Positions 23,418 through 33,737 are shown, numbered from the stretch's first letter. The stretch is 64,000 bases of DNA from Dallia pectoralis (GCA_029465975.1 CM055748.1:13470150-13534149); one strand, 5' to 3'. Notes: generated by a model not told the origin, from the sequence alone. Program-made: numbers and translations.

Positions 23418-23982
23418 AAACTAGGAGCTTGGTCTCTGAGGGGGCCCGCCTCTTAGAAGGTCTCTCGACTGAGGTTGTTGAAACCATCCTTCACTCCAGA
23501 GCTCCGGCCACAAGGAAGCCTATGCCGCAAGATGGAGACTTTTCACCTCCTGGTGTGGTGAACGTCAGCTAGACCCAGTTAATTGCCCGCTGGTAGCAGT
23601 ACTGGAGTTCCTGCAGGAGCGCTTCTCCACAGGTTTATCCGCTTCCACACTGAAGGTGTACGTGGCGGCCTTATCTGCGGGCCTTGTCCCGATAAATGGG
23701 GCTTCTCTGGGGAGACACCCGCTGGTATCACGCTTCCTTCGTGGCACCTTAGGACTGAGGCCAGCAGCTGCACAAGGGTGCCATCTTGGGCCCTGGCCAT
23801 TGAACTGGTAGGTCTCTCCCGTGCTCTGTTCGAGCCCATTGAGGAGGTCGCTGAGAAGTTTATTACTCTAGAAACTATCTTTTTACTTGCTATTTCTTCC
23901 TTTAAAAGAATGGAGATATTCAAGCTCTCTCGGTATCTCCCTCGTGCTTGGAATTCTCACCCGGCATGGTTAAGGCATTTCT
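23418..23982 (+). pseudogene. DIRS tyrosine recombinase, truncated
   Basis: The frame downstream of RNase H reads RQLDPVNCPLVAVLEFLQER, then STLKVYVAALSAGLVPINGA and LGRHPLVSRFLRGTLRLRP, the N-terminal SAM-like DNA-binding domain of DIRS recombinases. After a frameshift, FEPIEEVAEKFITLETIFLL and AISSFKRMEIFKLS cover the start of the catalytic domain, including the probable first catalytic Arg. The H-x-x-R and Tyr region is absent: sequence passes into PSPGYVP codons that are repeated as the 22-bp minisatellite. Inactive. Confidence 0.8.
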
Positions 23983-24748
23983 CCTGCCTAGTCCTGGTTA
24001 TGTTCCTGCCTAGTCCCGGTTATGTTCCTGCCTAGTCCCGGTTATGTTCCTGCCTAGTCCTGGTTATGTTCCTGCCTAGTCCTGGTTATGTTCCTGCCTA
24101 GTCCTGGTTATGTTCCTGCCTAGTCCTGGTTATGTTCCTGCCTAGTCCTGGTTATGTTCCTGCCTAGTCCTGGTTATGTTCCTGCCTAGTCCCGGTTATG
24201 TTCCTGCCTAGTCCCGGTTATGTTCCTGCCTAGTCCCGGTTATGTTCCTGCCTAGTCCTGGTTATGTTCCTGCCTAGTCCTGGTTATGTTCCTGCCTAGT
24301 CCCGGTTATGTTCCTGCCTAGTCCCGGTTATGTTCCTGCCTAGTCCTGGTTATGTTCCTGCCTAGTCCTGGTTATGTTCCTGCCTAGTCCCGGTTATGTT
24401 CCTGCCTAGTCCCGGTTATGTTCCTGCCTAGTCCTGGTTATGTTCCTGCCTAGTCCCGGTTATGTTCCTGCCTAGTCCCGGTTATGTTCCTGCCTAGTCC
24501 CGGTTATGTTCCTGCCTAGTCCTGGTTATGTTCCTGCCTAGTCCTGGTTATGTTCCTGCCTAGTCCTGGTTATGTTCCTGCCTAGTCCTGGTTATGTTCC
24601 TGCCTAGTCCCGGTTATGTTCCTGCCTAGTCCCGGTTATGTTCCTGCCTAGTCCCGGTTATGTTCCTGCCTAGTCCCGGTTATGTTCCTGCCTAGTCCCG
24701 GTTATGTTCCTGCCTAGTCCCGGTTATGTTCCTGCCTAGTCCCAGTTA
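23983..24748. repeat. 22-bp minisatellite inside the DIRS element
   Basis: About 35 copies of CCTGCCTAGTCCTGGTTATG plus TT, with CCTGG/CCCGG as the main variant. The first copies overlap recombinase codons for PSPGYVP, so the unit seems to have arisen from the element's coding sequence. Confidence 0.95.
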
Positions 24749-24960
24749 TAACGAGACGCTGCGTGTCTATGCCATACTCCCGGCACTTGCTACAGCCTGT
24801 CAGAAGCTGAATAGGCTTGTGTTTTGGGGTGCTTTATGGTTTCCTGGTTGCGACGTCACCCGTCTATGACGTTCTGTCTCGCCATTGGGCTGATTTCACA
24901 CGTACTTCATGACGCACTCACGCAGAGCGTTCCCATAGCGTTTTCACACGTAACCGGAGA

Positions 24961-25459
24961 CGTTCTCACTAGAACCACCGACACACTGACACCCATCTCT
25001 TTTGCGCTTATGGCTCATTTGATCCATGCATGTTTTGAATGGGAGAATGTTGAAACCAAAATATTAAAACCTCCTTGCAAATTAATATAGATGGCCTAAA
25101 AGTGTCCACTGTCATTTAATAAGTGCAAATTTAATAAGACCTTTATGGTGCCATATTACCACACTAATCATTTTAAATTAAACCCAATTAATTTTGAGAT
25201 TTTGTAGACATGTGTGAGTTAAGTTGATTGACATGAATATGGTCCTGTCGCTTATGTCTAATGTGTGTATGGAAGAAAGCTGAATCAAGAAAGTTCTAAA
25301 CGACAAACTGATTCATACTTCTCTGTCAATGCACAGCCAATCAAGAAAAAACAAAATGTTATATAAAGTTTGAAATTTCTTTTATTCAACATGTGTTTAA
25401 TCACATTCTGCAAGGTTAGAATGCTTTCAACACACTAAGTTTGGTAATATTGTGCTATA
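24961..25459. other. Spacer, nothing recognised
   Basis: AT-rich, with no gene or repeat family recognised. Confidence 0.4.
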
Positions 25460-25465
25460 AAATAT

Positions 25466-26779
25466 AGCAAGCAAGCAAGTTTATTTATATAGCACAATTC
25501 ATACATAGAAGCAATCCAATGTGCTTTACAGAGGAAAATAAAAAAATGATAAAATACATGCTTTTATCAGAATAAAAATAAATAAATAAAATACATGCAT
25601 TTTATAACAATCTGTAATGCTGAAGTGACGGCACATGCAACCTAGGGCTCCCCTGTGGGAGAACGCTGGGCAGAGCCATCTACAAAATTAGCAGTAACCA
25701 CACAGGATACTTTTAGCAGTTATCCACACAGGATAATCTTGACCCACACAGATAATCTTAGCTAATTTCTTTGAGGTATACATTACAGGTTTTCATTAAT
25801 GCCATGCATCAGAATAAAAACAAATAAAAGCATAAAAAGATAATTAAAATAGACTTAACAGTGTGATAAAGTTTAATCGCTCAGTCATATGCTTGCGAAA
25901 AGAGAAATGTTTTTAGCCTGGCTTTAAAAATGTATACATTTTGGGCACGTCTAAGATCTTCTGGTAATTTATTCCAGTTGCATGCAGCGTAACTGCTGAA
26001 TGCAGCTTCACCATGTTTAGTTTTGACTCTGGGCTCCACTAGCTGTTCTGAGTTCAGTGATCTGAGTGCCCTGCTTGGTTTATAATCCTCAAACATATCA
26101 GAAATGTATTCAGGGCCCAGTCCGTTCAGAGATTTATAGACTACTAGCAAAACTTTAAAATCTATTCTGTAACTAACTGGAAGCCAGTGCAAAGATTTAA
26201 GAACCGGCGTGATGTGTTCTGTTCTCTTAGTTTCTGTTAACATTCTAGCAGCAGCATTCTGAATGAGCTGCAGCTGTTTTACAGTCTTTTTGGGAAGTCC
26301 AGTTAAGAGCCCATTACAGTAGTCAACCCTACTGGAGATAAATGCAGGGATAAGCCTCTCTTGGTCTTTTTTCAACACCAGATCATTAATTCTGGCTATA
26401 TTTTTAAGATGATAGAACGCTGTTTTGGTAACCGTTTTGATATGACTGGTGAACGTAAGATCTATCATTACACCTAGATTACGCACTTGGTCCCTGGTTT
26501 TTAGGGCTCGAGAATCAAGTTCTTTCCTAATATTAGTTATTTTATTTTTGTTGCCAAACACAATAATCTCTGTTTTATCTTGGTTTAATTGTAGACAATT
26601 TTGGTTCATCCAGTCATTGATGTGCTCTATACATTGATACAGTGAGTCAATAGAGCTGCAGACAGATGGTTCGAGAGCCATATATATTTGAGTATCATCT
26701 GCATTACTATGGTAGTTAATGTTGTTGTTCTGTAAAACTTTGCCCAGAGGTAGCATATAGAGATTGAACAGAAGTGTAT
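25466..26779 (-). mobile_element. L2-like LINE, 5'-truncated
   Basis: A minus-strand non-LTR retrotransposon whose 3' end (GTAAAGCACATTGGATTGC...GTGCTATATAAATAAAC, followed by a GCTT repeat) lies at about 25466. It encodes the reverse transcriptase from the catalytic motif onward (see 25881-26756). The 5' end is cut just upstream of the motif. The tail is shared with the SINE at 12687. Confidence 0.85.
25881..26756 (-). pseudogene. L2-like reverse transcriptase C-terminal part
   Basis: A 291-residue open frame contains SNADDTQIYMAL (the family has a Tyr before ADD; here it is Asn), then CLQLNQDKTEIIVFGNKNK, VRNLGVMIDLTF, FISSRVDYCNGLLTGLPKK and LKSLHWLPVSYRIDFKVLLV. These match the palm end, thumb and C-terminal region of L2/CR1-group LINEs. 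The frame is intact to its stop, but the N-terminal endonuclease and most of the palm are missing, so it is a dead-on-arrival copy. Confidence 0.88.
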
Positions 26780-27500
26780 ACTATATACTCCAGATATATC
26801 ATGTTTTCTCCCTATAAGTTATGTGTTTTGCGTGAGGAAATTGAATAACCTCGTTTTGTGACAGAACTTTCACACCATCATTTGTAAATTCCTCTTGTTG
26901 AGAAGCGAAGTTAAAAGTCTGCCTGTGAAGCTACTGCCACGAGCAGTATTTCCATCCAAATCAGGTTAACGATGTAGGAATTACAACACATTTAATATGT
27001 GCCCACCCTCTTAAGGGACTTAGTCTACTTAGATTTAAATTAAACCTATGTAGCCTCTTACACACATTTTTGGAACCCATTCTAACCAAATATAATTTGA
27101 ATCATGTTTAGAGCAATTGTCAACTTTATATAAAATGTTGTTCTTATTAATTTTCTTGATGCGTTAAATGTGAAGCATACAGGCAACATAAGTTTGCAGT
27201 CTAGAAAAACCCTGATACTGCCTTATCCCCTAACTACACAGAAGCGACAGGACGATACTATTTGCACGATATCTCGTCACGCCCCCTACTGGACAATAAG
27301 GCTGCACTTAGACAGATGTATCCTGTGTGTGGAGAGAAGTTGTAATGTCGCTTTTACATTTCCTTGTATGGGACTCTTATGTGAACTGCAACTGTTCCTA
27401 TAATGATGAATACCACAACTTCGTAAATTGAAAACGCGTGTCCGTTCTTCCTAATTAGCATAGGTAAACGACCCGGTATTTCCCATAAAAGGGCATTAAA
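26780..27500. other. Spacer, nothing recognised
   Basis: No gene or clear repeat family recognised. Confidence 0.35.
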
Positions 27501-27682
27501 CTGCAGGGCGGAGTGGAAACTCATCGTAAAAACGTGGAGAATGCAAAAATGCTGAAACGAAAATGTATAGACAGTATAGAGGATCAGACGCCAAAAGAAA
27601 AAAAACTTCTGTATCAAATACAAAAAGGATGCATGGGGTTTAATCACTCGTCCTGCGAACGCTGTGTCAGGGGAAGGGCGCA

Positions 27683-27760
27683 CCACTGATGACATGAAAA
27701 AGAAATGGTTTGACATGAAGTTTGAGGCAAAAAAAGTATTGCAACTGCGTAAGTGGGTTT
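27683..27760 (+). pseudogene. Myb/MADF-like domain fragment
   Basis: The frame AVSGEGRTTDDMKKKWFDMK followed by FEAKK resembles the last helices of the Myb/MADF-type domain in Harbinger-associated and NAIF1-like proteins, complementary in content to the piece at 6441-6620. No start, no downstream frame and no splice signals are convincing. Confidence 0.5.
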
Positions 27761-27854
27761 TAAGAACGAATTTCGTCTTAAGAACGGCTGAAGAATATGG
27801 CCCAATGTAGTGATGAGGGGGCGGTGGTCGGTAATAAGCCGGTGACGACAAAAG

Positions 27855-27905
27855 CCTAAGCCTGCCCCTTGATGGCGGTAGAGCTGCTTCGGAGGGAGTC
27901 GTGAC
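27855..27905. repeat. End of a dispersed repeat (GAGGGAGT..TGAC family)
   Basis: The stretch ending GCTTCGGAGGGAGTCGTGAC resembles the ends of two longer copies at 40895-41075 and 62290-62712. Confidence 0.35.
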
Positions 27906-28760
27906 ATACAATTTCACCCCAATCTCATAATGGCATAGTATAATATCATATTAAACACTGTATTTGGCACGCAGATACCAAACTGGTCATCAATGCTAAA
28001 AAAAACAAATAACTGATTCTGGATTACACAAAGTCTGAAAGCTGGCCAGCTACAAATTCATGGGTGTCCACATCTCCAACGACCTATTCTGGCCTTTCAA
28101 CACCACAACCCTGGTCTAAAAGGCACAACACCATCTGTACTTTTTGAGGAAGTTAAAGGAGGCCTGCCTATCCACTAACATTCTTGGAAACTTCTACCGC
28201 TGCACGGTCGAGAGCATTATGACCAACTGTGCCCCTTTGCAGGTGGTAAAAACCGCCCAGCGCATCATTGGTGCCCAGCTCCCGACTAGCAAAGACGTCT
28301 GCTGTTTGTGGAGAGCATGTGGCATTATCAGGGACCCCTCACATAAAGAGCCATAAACTGTTTGCCTCGTCCGCCATGAGGCAGCAGCACAGATCTCTAT
28401 ACAACAGCACCAGTAGGCTTAAAGGGCAACTTCACCGAAAAAAAACATATTTTTTCGCACTTATCGTGGTCACTTATGTAGTATAAATGTGAAAGCATTT
28501 TTGAAATTGGTGCCATCTAGGCAGAGAAAAAGATTAAAATGTGTTTTTGGCTCATGTGGATGAAATACACCAAATCCCAGAATGCACTTGTTTCGCTGCT
28601 CTACGAGTCCACTCCCAAGCCACGCCTACCGGGAGGGCAGGCAGAGAGGGCAGGCAGAAGGGAAGGCTAGCTACTAGCTAATTGACTGGAAAACAGAAGA
28701 CACCGGTTAACATGAGTCTCCGTGACGAGTTTCTTGATAAAGTAATTTAAATACTAGCCT

Positions 28761-28898
28761 TGCATTGTACCGGGATGTACATCCAACACAAGGAAAGGAC
28801 ATGTAGTTAGTTTCCATCGTTTTCCCGTTGAACATTTAGAGCGGTGCAAACAGTGGCTGCGGGCTATCAACCACCCCAAGTTCCGAGAATATTTGTAA
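28761..28898 (+). pseudogene. THAP zinc-finger domain fragment
   Basis: A 45-codon frame reads CIVPGCTSNTRKGHVVSFHR, then FPVEHLERCKQWLRAINHPK, ending FREYL and a stop. It has the C-x4-C start, the FHRFP segment and the KQWL tryptophan typical of THAP DNA-binding fingers. The normal distal C-x2-H pair and AVPT-type end are missing, so it is truncated. A THAP finger would bind transposon ends or host promoters. Confidence 0.75.
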
Positions 28899-29014
28899 TT
28901 AATAAAAGTATATACATTTCTTCATATTTCCCTGTACTCTTTTGTAAATCAAAGTAATACATTATAAACTTTGAACTTTTATTGTTTTTAAACATAATAT
29001 AAACAATTTCACAC

Positions 29015-29763
29015 TCATAGCTCTTCCAGAGCTTCAGCAGTTTCTTGATAGCCACAGTATTGTCCGTCACTAGCTGGAAATCTCTGTCTAATGTCCTAAA
29101 CAACACAGGCAGGCAAAACAAGACGATATAGCCTTTCCCCAGTCTCTCTCCTTGCAGGACCCATTCCACGAAATGACGGTAGGCTGTTAGGCGATATTGT
29201 CTGAAAACAATAAGCACAACGTTAGCAACGCAAGCTATTTGCACCTACAATAAGATATAACCGATAGCTCAGCTAACTGACGTGAACAACAAATAAATAC
29301 TCACTTATACTGAAGTCCGTTTGTCCCTGCGTGCTTTGGCTGGCGTTTCCAATTGACCTTCGGAATCCTGAAATAAGTTTCAAAAACCCATGTGTGGATC
29401 AAAGCTGGGGTGCTCTATTACGCATGCTGGCGGTCCCGCTTCTAATGCAGATTCAGTTATTTCTTCAAGAAGAAAATGGCATCGCTGAAATTCGCAACAG
29501 CAGCGGGACTCTATCTGTGTCCATAGGCGCACAGCGAGACGGTGGCACCACCAGTCCACCCCAGCTCGACTCTGTACGGGCTCTTCCTCATGACCGCCAG
29601 GCAAGCTTCGCTCCTCTGCAGCAGCAGCCTCTTGTTCCTCCGTCAACCGCAACTGTGTTTCGCTGTATTGCGGCTCGTACAGGCAGCCACGAACATCGGA
29701 TTCGCGCAACAGATCTTCAAAATCCCTTTCTTCCATTTCGTCTTCACAATTACATTCTGCCAT
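29015..29763 (-). pseudogene. P2X7 intracellular domain-like gene, broken
   Basis: Exon 1 (29763-29305) starts MAECNCEDEMEERDFEDLLR, has an acidic and Ala/Glu-rich N-terminus, then DWWCH, ESRCCCEFQRC and ACVIEHPSFDP, a cysteine pattern like the C-terminal 'ballast' domain of P2X7 receptors. A donor at 29304 (GTGAGT) and an acceptor at 29202 define a 104-bp intron that keeps the phase. Exon 2 reads QYRLTAYRHFVEWVLQGERL, then after a frameshift VLPACVV, a stop, DIRQRFPASDGQYCGY. These match the LPSC..RIR..FP...QY.G block of the family. Internal frameshifts and the stop make it non-functional. It lies wholly inside the TTAA element. Confidence 0.75.
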
Positions 29764-29937
29764 TGTGTTTAGTCTAAAACTCTCATTTCTCCACAACAAG
29801 CGACATCGGGTTAGCTTAGCTACAACAAGATGGCTGACATTGTTTTGAGAATCTATGACGAGGCCCCACCCCATATGGGCGGGTTGAAAAAATGCGGAAG
29901 TAGCGTCTACTTCTGTCTGTAGTTTACAGCCTCTTTT

Positions 29938-30017
29938 AAAAAATCCTCCAATGACGTAAAAATCTTTTTTTTTTCATTTTTTCCAATGACGATTTTTACG
30001 TCATTGGAGGATTTTTT
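29938..30017. repeat. Perfect 27-bp inverted repeat
   Basis: Arms 29938-29964 and 29991-30017 are perfectly complementary (core TCCTCCAATGACGTAAAAAT) around a 26-nt T-rich loop. It lies close to the right end of the TTAA transposon and could be a subterminal transposase or replication signal. Confidence 0.85.
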
Positions 30018-30289
30018 CCTGACCTGAAATCAAGATATCGCTCTTATCAGATGGAGTTGATGGGTGGGAGGAGGGTCATTGGAAAATACTACCATTTGTC
30101 TACTGATACAAAGCTAAATGCAAAATCGGTGAAGTGGCTCTTTAAGAACAGTTTTCTCCCAGCTGCTGTTAACCTGCTGAATTCTGAAACCCTTTGTTAA
30201 CCATGCCATGCACACTGCTACCTTATTTATTTTAACTCTCCTAGAGATTTGAGAGCACAGTATCTGATGGAGGGCCTGCTGTATAAAGA

Positions 30290-32330
30290 ATGGTATCATC
30301 TACATGGAGATGAATCTAAAAGGTCTCTAACAGCAAGAGCCCCATCGTTGATCTAGAGAAAAAGTGATGAGTCGGCCTGAGAATGGAGCCCTGAGGCACC
30401 CCCAAGGAGACAGCCATGGGTCCCGACTGCAGGCCCTCTGATTTAATACGCTGGACCCTGTCAGAGAGATAGTTGGAGGAGACAGTGGTGAGAGAAGCCC
30501 AGGCTATTGAGTCGGCTGATATGAAGACAAGGGTTAACAGAATCAAATTAATTGGACAGATCGATGTAAAGGGCTGCACAGTAGTGTTTTTTTCAATCTA
30601 TGATGTTGTTTAGGATCTTAAGGGTAGCCTTGGTGCAGCCATGACCAGCACAAAAAACTGATCACATATCGGAGCGAGTACAATTGGATTCAAGATGCTT
30701 GACAATCTGTTTGTTGACGAGTTTTTCAAAAACTCGTCAAAAGACATGGTAGGATGGATATTGGTCTTTAGCAGTTGTGGTCGAGGGTGTCTCCCACTTT
30801 GAACAGTGGGATGACTGCGGCGGAATTGAGATGAGAGAGAGAGGTTAAATAGACTGGTGATGGGGTAATGGGGGCAGCCATAATATTAGCAAATATTTTT
30901 ATAAGAGTGGTCCAGATGATCAGCCCGGCTGATTTATATTAGTCCAGCTTCACCAACTCTTTTAGTACATCGGCTGTCTGGATTGGTGTCAAGGAGAAGC
31001 GTGGAGAGGGGTGTGGACATGAGAGTTGTAGAGCAGTTAGCTGTGTGGGGGGGGTGCGGGCATTTGGCTATGAGCGTTGTAGAGCAGTTAGCTGTGGGGG
31101 GTGTGGGCATTTGGTTATGAGAGTTGTAGAGCAGTTAGCTGTGTGGGGGGTGTGGGCATTTGGCTATGAGAGTTGTAGAGCAGTTAGCTGTGTGGGGGGG
31201 GTGTGGGCATTTGGCTATGAGAGTTGTAGAGCAGTTAGCTGTGTGGGGGTGTGGGCATTTGGTTATGAGAGTTTTAGAGCAGTTAGCTGTGTGGGGGGTG
31301 TGGGCATTTGGTTATGAGAGTTGTAGAGCAGTTAGCTGTGGGGGGTGGGCATTTGGCTATGAGAGTTGTAGAGCCGTTAGCTGTGTGGGGGGGGGGTGTG
31401 GGCATTTGTCTATGAGAGTTGTAGAGCAGTTAGCTGTGTGGGGGGGTGCGGGCATTTGGCTATGAGAGTTGTAGAGCAGTTAGCTTTGTGTGGGGGGTGG
31501 GCATTTGGTTATGAGAGTTGTAGAGCAGTTAGCTGTGTGGGGGGGGTGGGCATTTGGTTATGAGAGTTGTAGAGCAGTTAGCTGTGGGGGGGTGGGCATT
31601 TGGCTATGAGAGTTGTAGAGCAGTTAGCTGTGTGGGGGGGGGGGGGCATTTGGCTATGAGAGTTGTAGAGCAGTTAGCTGTGTGGGGGGGTGTGGGCATT
31701 TGGTTATGAGAGTTGTAGAGCAGTTAGCTATGGGGGAGTGTGGGCATTTGGCTATGAGAGTTGTAGAGCAGTTAGCTGTGTGGGGGGGTGTGGGCATTTG
31801 GCTATGAGAGTTGTAGACCAGTTAGCTGGGGGGAGTTCAGATGAAAAGCATGGTCAGCTTCAGCGAAATACTAAAATTCTATTATCATAGCCTTATCAGT
31901 GGTAACAGTATTACCTGATTTCAGGGCTGTAGGAAGCTGACCTGTTCTCCAAAGATTTAACAGTGTCCCAGAACTTTTTGGAATTGGAGTGACAAGATGC
32001 AATTATCTGTTTAAAGTAGTGGGCCTTTGTTTCCCTAACTACCTGAGTTACCGTTTCTGGCTTCTTTAAAAAGTTGCATATCACAGGGCTTGTTTGAGGC
32101 GAGTGCGTATGCCACAGTGTGTGTTTATGCTGGTTAAGGGAGGTCAGTTTAGTGGTGAACCAATAATTGTATCTGTCCTTTGATCTAAATCTAAATGGGA
32201 CACGCTTATTTAAGACAGATAAACTCACTTTTAAGGAACAACCAGGCATCCTCTACTGATGATATAAGATTAATGTTCACCCAAGATAAAATTTCAGGTT
32301 GTTCATAAATGCCTGTTCAAGTGTTTTAGA
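30290..32330 (-). mobile_element. CR1/L2-group LINE, interrupted by a minisatellite
   Basis: On the minus strand, the linker between endonuclease and reverse transcriptase lies at 31911-32249 (RSKDRYNYWFTTKLTSLNQ, VVRETKAHYFKQIIASCHSN, SKKFWDTVKSLENRS). The reverse transcriptase lies at about 30990-30316 (VIPLFKVGD, LEKLVNKQIVKHLESNC-like, NYLSDRVQRIKSEGLQSGPM, SLGVPQGSILRP, where the usual Gly before Pro is Arg). A GT-rich minisatellite (31010-31840) lies between these parts. It appears inserted in the Rex1-like copy between 30240 and 32395. Many stops; inactive. Confidence 0.75.
31010..31840. repeat. ~47-50-bp G-rich minisatellite
   Basis: About 17 copies of a unit built of GGCATTTGGCTATGAGAG plus TTGTAGAGCAGTTAGCTG plus TGTGGGGGGTGTG. 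Length variation is in the G-run (5 to 11 G), which may form quadruplex structures. It sits inside the minus-strand LINE. Confidence 0.93.
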
Positions 32331-32394
32331 CAACATCTATCAGAATTAATGAGTGCGAATCATAATCGAAATCCCGGTAGCTAACTATGATATT

Positions 32395-32585
32395 CTGATG
32401 GTGTCATTCATTGGCACATTGTACTCCATCTCATTTGACTCATACATTGACACATTGTACTCCATCTCCTTTGACTCATACATTGGCACATTGTACTCCA
32501 TCTCATTTGACTCATACATTGGCACATTTACACATTGTACTTCATCTCATTTGACTCATACGCACATTGACACACTGCCCAGTAT
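32395..32585. repeat. ~37-bp short tandem repeat
   Basis: Four to five imperfect copies of ACATTGTACTCCATCTCATT plus TGACTCATACATTGGC. It probably lies in the 3' UTR of the Rex1-like copy. Confidence 0.8.
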
Positions 32586-32589
32586 ACCA

Positions 32590-32695
32590 TTTTTGCACTG
32601 CTCTTTTTGCACTTCCGGTTAGAGGCAAACTGCATTTCGTTGTACTGTTCTTGTACTAATCAATGACAGGTAAGTTGAATCTAATCTAATCCGAT
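32590..32695 (+). repeat. LINE 3' tail ending in (AATCT)n
   Basis: The segment TTTTTGCACTGCTCTTTTTG to GAATCTAATCTAATC, with TGCATTTCGTTGTACTG inside, is the kind of 3' end found on Rex1-group LINEs. It is best read as the tail of the split copy starting at 28035. Confidence 0.6.
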
Positions 32696-32699
32696 TCAT

Positions 32700-33735
32700 A
32701 CAGGATAACACACAGCCATATGTGTCAAAGTACAAAATAAACATTTTAAAGAGAAGGGCTTATTGTGGTATTTACACGTTTCTGTCTGATCAAAGTATTA
32801 TTGTATTGCATTTGCAGTAGTAGTGAATGCTGCTGTCTATTTACTTGGGCACCATTATAACTCAACCATTTACACTTCCTTTCCTGAAGGGCCCTTCTGA
32901 CATGCAGGGTCTTTACTAACTGAGGCAGTGCCCCAAACGCCACCATATTCCCTTTGTACTGCACTGCTTTAATGGGCTCTGGTTCAAAGTGCTGGATTAT
33001 TTAGGCCCTGGCCACGCAGACCTGTGGAATAGTACACCATTTAGGATGCACACTTCTCAACAGCTGTCTAAAAACAGGAATGTAAGATGATGGACTTAAC
33101 ATTGCTATTCACATATAAAAGGGAGTAATTGGTGTTTCGTTTGACTCGATTTGACAGGTGGTTGGGGACACTTGATAGGCTGTTGGACTGGAACCCTCAT
33201 GTTATGTACCCTACGGGCAAAGCCAAAGTCAAAGTGATCTACGTTAAATCAAAAACGCAAATAATTGTTTGGACAGTGGCATTGTGTGAGCAGACACTCA
33301 GGTTAAAGACAGAATATTATAGACGTTTTTATGGTATGATATCTGAGAAATAACAACATAAGCAGTAAATATTTGAAGTATGCTAAACCAAGGCACAATT
33401 TCAAAGTAATGCGTTGTTCAGAATCAGGATTATTTGCCAAGTCTGTTTACACACACAGATTTTTTTCTGACCACTAGATGCTGCATTTTATAACACCTGC
33501 TACTGTGACACCTGCTACCACAACCACCAGTGAATCCATCGACACTCCTGCTACCACCACCTCATGTCAGCGTTCCCAATCACCTGAATACTGATCACCT
33601 GTTTCTCATTATTCACCTGTGTATATATAGTTCCTGTTTCCCTCTACTCATTGTGAGGTATTGTTTGTCCAGCGCAGCATACTGAACATTTAGAAAGTTA
33701 CTCCCGTATTGAACTCCCGTGTACCAGTCCGTGCT
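32700..33735. other. Spacer, no gene recognised
   Basis: No supportable ORF. The stretch 33490-33735 (ACC-rich, then CACCTGTTTCTCATTATTCA) looks like an old dispersed repeat, but its family is not identified. Confidence 0.35.
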
Positions 33736-33737
33736 TT

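Larger units (their letters stand above)
21981..24960 (+). mobile_element. DIRS-type retroelement, internally deleted
   Basis: Inverted terminal repeats of about 155 bp (22003-22156 and 24801-24956; both contain GTGAAATCAGCCCAATGGCG or its complement) enclose a gag start, the end of a reverse transcriptase/RNase H ORF, and part of a tyrosine recombinase. This combination defines DIRS elements, which integrate through a recombinase rather than an integrase. The left edge also holds the palindrome GTTCCCTATCAGGGAAC. Most of gag and the reverse transcriptase palm are deleted between about 22440 and 22490, and the recombinase is cut by a 22-bp minisatellite. Confidence 0.88.
28423..30141. mobile_element. 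Kolobok-like TTAA transposon, non-autonomous
   Basis: The 1,719-bp element has inverted ends AGGGCAACTTCACCGA (left) and AGAGCCACTTCACCGA (right, read inward), and is flanked by TTAA on both sides (28419-28422, 30142-30145). It contains a THAP-domain remnant on the + strand and a two-exon P2X7-intracellular-domain-like remnant on the minus strand, converging on each other. TTAA targets plus a THAP domain point to the Kolobok superfamily (piggyBac also uses TTAA). No DDE transposase ORF is seen. Confidence 0.82.
28035..30240 (+). mobile_element. Rex1-like LINE fragment split by a DNA transposon
   Basis: Two coding pieces of a Rex1-like reverse transcriptase C-terminus lie at 28035-28422 (FMGVHISNDLFW, LYFLRKLKEACLST, VVKTAQRIIGAQLP) and 30142-30240 (KNSFLPAAVNLLNSE). 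They are interrupted precisely by a TTAA-flanked element at 28423-30141. Removing that element with one TTAA copy makes the reading frame continuous across the join. The matching LINE 3' tail is probably at 32590-32695. A stop near 28110 and other changes show it is inactive. Confidence 0.8.

Noticed and set aside
22577..23572. 331-residue ORF in another frame of the DIRS element
   Set aside because: It is a shadow frame; the RNase H motifs are all in the frame 22596-23417.
27354..27917. 187-residue minus-strand ORF
   Set aside because: It overlaps a Myb/MADF-like remnant read on the other strand and shows no recognisable domain.
31045..31890. Overlapping ORFs with GHLAMRVVEQLAV repeats
   Set aside because: Translation of a G-rich minisatellite.
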